NCBI GenBank assembly: GCA_903896925.1
Contig: CAITZM010000080.1
Location: 1-64,000, forward strand
Reading direction: 5' to 3'
Length of the DNA stretch: 64,000 bases
Source of the DNA: an uncultured Lentisphaerota bacterium
Lineage (GTDB): Bacteria; Verrucomicrobiota; Kiritimatiellia; CAIQIC01
Shown: positions 61,920 through 64,000 of the stretch, piece after piece
Layout of the letters: every line of letters begins with the position of its first letter
Position numbering within the stretch: the stretch's first letter is position 1
Program-made: the position numbers and the translations under genes
The notes under the pieces: generated by a model
Told to the model about the DNA's origin: nothing
The model's database searches: none
Seen by the model: the letters and a program-made list of their open reading frames with translations, nothing else

Positions 61920-63323
61920 ATGAGCAAACTCGTTGTGATCGGTGGCGGGCCGGGCGGTTATCCGGCGGCGTTTCTGGCGGCGGACCTCGGGCTGGAGGTG
62001 ACGCTGGTGGATCAGGAGCAGAACCCCGGCGGCGTCTGCCTCTACCGCGGCTGCATCCCGTCGAAGGCGCTGCTGCATATCGCCAGGCTGATCGAGGAGG
62101 CGCACGAGGCGGCCAAGCTGGGCGTGACGTTCGGCGCACCGCAGCTCGACCTCGCCAAGATCCGCTCGTGGAAGGAAAGCGTCGTCGCCACGCTGACCGG
62201 CGGCCTCGGCCAGCTCCGCAAGGCGCGCAAGATCAACTTCGTCCAGGGCCGCGCGCGGTTCCGCGACGGCCACACGCTGCTCGTCCGCAAGGCCGACGGC
62301 ACCGACGAGACCATCGCGTTCGACCACGCGATCCTCGCGGCCGGGTCCTCGCCCGCGCAGATCCCCGGCTTCCCGAACCAGTCGCCCCGCCTCTGGGACA
62401 GCACCGGTGCGCTCGCCCTGGAGTCGATCCCGGCCTCGCTGCTCGTGGTCGGCGGCGGCTATATCGGCCTCGAACTCGGCAGCGTCTATGCCGCGCTCGG
62501 CACGCGCGTCAGCGTGGTGGAAATGCTGCCCACGCTGCTGCCCGGCGCCGACCGCGACCTCGTCGCACCGCTCGCCAAGCGCCTGCAGAAGAAGTTTGCC
62601 AGCATCATGCTGGAGACCAAGGTCGCCTCGATCACCGAGGTCAGTGACGGCCTCAAGGTGCGCTTTGAGGGCGCCAACGTGACGCAGCCGGAGCAGACGT
62701 TTGACCGCGTGCTGGTGTCCATCGGCCGCAAGCCGAACTCGCGCGACCTCGGGTTGGAAAACACCAGGATCGAACTCGACCCGCGCGGCTTCGTGAAGGT
62801 GGACGGACAGCGCCGCACCGCCGAGCCGACGGTCTTCGCCATCGGCGACATCGCCGGCGAACCGATGCTCGCGCACAAGGCGACGCACGAGGCGCGCGTC
62901 GCCGTCGAGGCGATCCTCGGCAAGAAGGGCGTCTTCGAGCCGCAGGCGATCCCGGGCGTCGTCTTCACCGACCCGGAAATCGCCTGGTGCGGTCTGACCG
63001 AGGCGCAGGCCGAGAAGGATGGCCGCGCCGTCAAGATCGCCAAGTTCCCGTGGGCCGCCTCCGGCCGCGCGCTGACGCTCGACCGGCAGGAAGGCGTGAC
63101 CAAGCTGGTGATCGATCCCGCCAGCGACCGCGTGCTCGGCGTCGGCATCACCGGCCCCGGCGCCGGCGACATGATCGCCGAGGGCGTCCTCGCCATCGAG
63201 ATGGGCGCGACCGCGAAGGATCTCGCCCTGACCATCCATCCCCACCCGACCCTCTCCGAAACGGTGATGGAAGCCGCCGAAGTCGCCGGCGGCCACTGCA
63301 CCCACATCTTCAAGAAGAAATGA
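61920..63323 (+). CDS. lpdA: Dihydrolipoyl dehydrogenase
   Basis: 467-aa FAD-containing E3 component of 2-oxo-acid dehydrogenase or glycine-cleavage complexes, oxidising dihydrolipoyl groups with NAD+. The FAD site is VVIGGGPGGYPAA (5-17), the redox disulfide CLYRGC (Cys40 and Cys45), the NAD site VVGGGYIGLELGS, and the catalytic His-Glu pair HPHPTLSE near the C-terminus. The redox loop has Leu-Tyr-Arg-Gly between the cysteines where many E3 proteins have LNVG. ATG 61920 has AGGAG seven nt upstream; the frame to 61866 lacks coding character. No lipoyl-dependent E1 or E2 gene is adjacent. The stop overlaps the GH28 start by four nt. Confidence 0.93.
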   Translation: MSKLVVIGGGPGGYPAAFLAADLGLEVTLVDQEQNPGGVCLYRGCIPSKALLHIARLIEEAHEAAKLGVTFGAPQLDLAKIRSWKESVVATLTGGLGQLRKARKINFVQGRARFRDGHTLLVRKADGTDETIAFDHAILAAGSSPAQIPGFPNQSPRLWDSTGALALESIPASLLVVGGGYIGLELGSVYAALGTRVSVVEMLPTLLPGADRDLVAPLAKRLQKKFASIMLETKVASITEVSDGLKVRFEGANVTQPEQTFDRVLVSIGRKPNSRDLGLENTRIELDPRGFVKVDGQRRTAEPTVFAIGDIAGEPMLAHKATHEARVAVEAILGKKGVFEPQAIPGVVFTDPEIAWCGLTEAQAEKDGRAVKIAKFPWAASGRALTLDRQEGVTKLVIDPASDRVLGVGITGPGAGDMIAEGVLAIEMGATAKDLALTIHPHPTLSETVMEAAEVAGGHCTHIFKKK

Positions 63324-64000
63324 GCGCGAGCCATCGCGTTATGCGCTGCTTTCCCTTGTTACCGCTCGTGCTGCTGCTCGGCGGGCTCTGCGCGGCGGCC
63401 GCTGAATTCGACGCGCGGAAATATGGCGCAGCCGGCGACGGACGGACCAAGGACACGGCGGCGCTACAAAAAGCCATCGACGCCGCCAGCGGCTCCGGCG
63501 GCGGCACGGTGCTGTTGACGCCGGGCGCCTACCTGTGCGGCACGCTGGAAATGAAAAGCGGCGTGACGCTGCAGCTGCAAAAGGGCGCGACGTTGCTCGG
63601 CAGCACCGACCCCAGGGATTACCACCACAACGCGCTCCTCGTCGCCGAAGGGCAACACCACCTCGGACTCTGCGGCGAGGGCTGCATCGATGGCCAGGGC
63701 GCACAGCTCTATGCGGCCATCGAAAAAGACGGCGCCTGGCGAAAACTTTCCGGGAAACGCCCGCCGGAAAACCTCCGCCCGATGCTCATCAAGTTCACCG
63801 GCTGCGCCGAGGTGACCGTCCGCGACCTTACGCTCAAGTCCGCCGCGTGCTGGGTGCAGGACTACATCGACTGCGAGCGCCTCACCCTGGACCACGTCAC
63901 CGTGCGCAGCACCGCCGCGTGGAACAACGACGGCATCGACATCTATGGCTGCCGCGACGTCGTCGTGCGCGGCTGCGACGTGGACTCCGCGGACGATGGC
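63320..64000 (+). CDS. Exported GH28 pectinase (polygalacturonase-like), truncated by the window end
   Basis: The first 227 codons of a family-28 right-handed beta-helix enzyme that hydrolyses galacturonan or rhamnogalacturonan backbones. A signal peptide ends near CAAAAEF. The family opening FDARKYGAAGDGRTKDTAALQ and the rungs GGGTVLLTPGAYLCGTL and GEGCIDGQG are present. The active-site region NNDGIDIYGCRD and the catalytic Asp pair SADDG are reached exactly at the edge. ATG 63320 overlaps the lpdA stop (ATGA); ATG 63341, seven codons later, is an alternative with a better leader. The four-nt overlap couples a pectinase to a central-metabolism gene, an odd pairing that may be accidental. Confidence 0.85.
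   Translation, partial: MSASHRVMRCFPLLPLVLLLGGLCAAAAEFDARKYGAAGDGRTKDTAALQKAIDAASGSGGGTVLLTPGAYLCGTLEMKSGVTLQLQKGATLLGSTDPRDYHHNALLVAEGQHHLGLCGEGCIDGQGAQLYAAIEKDGAWRKLSGKRPPENLRPMLIKFTGCAEVTVRDLTLKSAACWVQDYIDCERLTLDHVTVRSTAAWNNDGIDIYGCRDVVVRGCDVDSADDG

Noticed and set aside
1..64000. CRISPR arrays, tRNA or rRNA genes
   Set aside because: No regularly spaced repeats and no tRNA- or rRNA-like segments were noticed on reading the gaps between genes.

Overview
The window is about 64 kb of GC-rich DNA from a heterotrophic bacterium. It is dominated by exported polysaccharide-degrading enzymes of families typical of the PVC superphylum: GH106, GH127, GH172 (DUF2961), DUF1080, Tat-exported MR/MLE-like and TIM-barrel proteins, and CxxC-zinc-ribbon TIR proteins. 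I read it as Verrucomicrobiota, Kiritimatiellota or Lentisphaerota; the assignment is inference from gene content. No rRNA, tRNA, CRISPR array or complete insertion sequence was recognised.

Layout. 0.2-2.6 kb: housekeeping pair, S41 protease and tsaD. 2.6-9.4 kb: secreted esterases, a DUF1080 protein, a small exported YY-motif protein, a wrecked RhuM-Fic gene and a clan-A glycosidase. 9.4-9.8 kb: a gene-free stretch of hairpins plus an orphan operator pair. 9.8-15 kb: minus-strand operon deacetylase-BNR protein-FAD oxidoreductase-cupin. 15-21.8 kb: clan-A glycosidase, GH97 and a large alpha/alpha-barrel-like protein. 21.8-26 kb: GH and AGE epimerase operon. 26.4-28.2 kb: small membrane protein and an enolase-superfamily protein. 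28.4-39.8 kb: four glycosidase genes chained by 4-nt start/stop overlaps (GH106, GH106, GH95-like, GH43-like). 39.9-46.3 kb: GH127 (frameshifted), GH51 and GH2. 46.4-47.6 kb: M14-type carboxypeptidase. 47.7-53.6 kb: accessory island with two tandem TIR membrane proteins and gene debris. 53.6-57.6 kb: Tat-exported TIM-barrel protein and sugar isomerase, divergent from GH172. 57.8-58.9 kb: marR-yceI. 59.1-64 kb: polytopic membrane protein, lpdA and a GH28 pectinase cut by the window end.

The glycosidases together (rhamnosidases, arabinofuranosidases of both anomeric types, a GH95-like enzyme, GH2, GH28, an epimerase) fit degradation of rhamnose- and arabinose-rich plant or algal polymers such as the rhamnogalacturonans. 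Four catabolic transcription units (starts at 26040, 39845, 46304 and 55456/55626) each carry a pair of near-palindromes, TTTCCAA-N3-TTGGAAA, set 31-32 bp apart. This points to one unidentified regulator controlling the set.

The most unusual system is the TIR locus. Two adjacent genes share a nearly identical zinc ribbon, TIR domain and membrane segment (one 116-nt run has no mismatch) but have unrelated outer parts: four copies of an unrecognised beta-rich repeat plus a formylglycine-generating-enzyme-like domain in one, and a LamG-like domain in the other. A broken third FGE-like tail lies just downstream. This looks like one intracellular effector module joined to interchangeable extracytoplasmic sensor modules.
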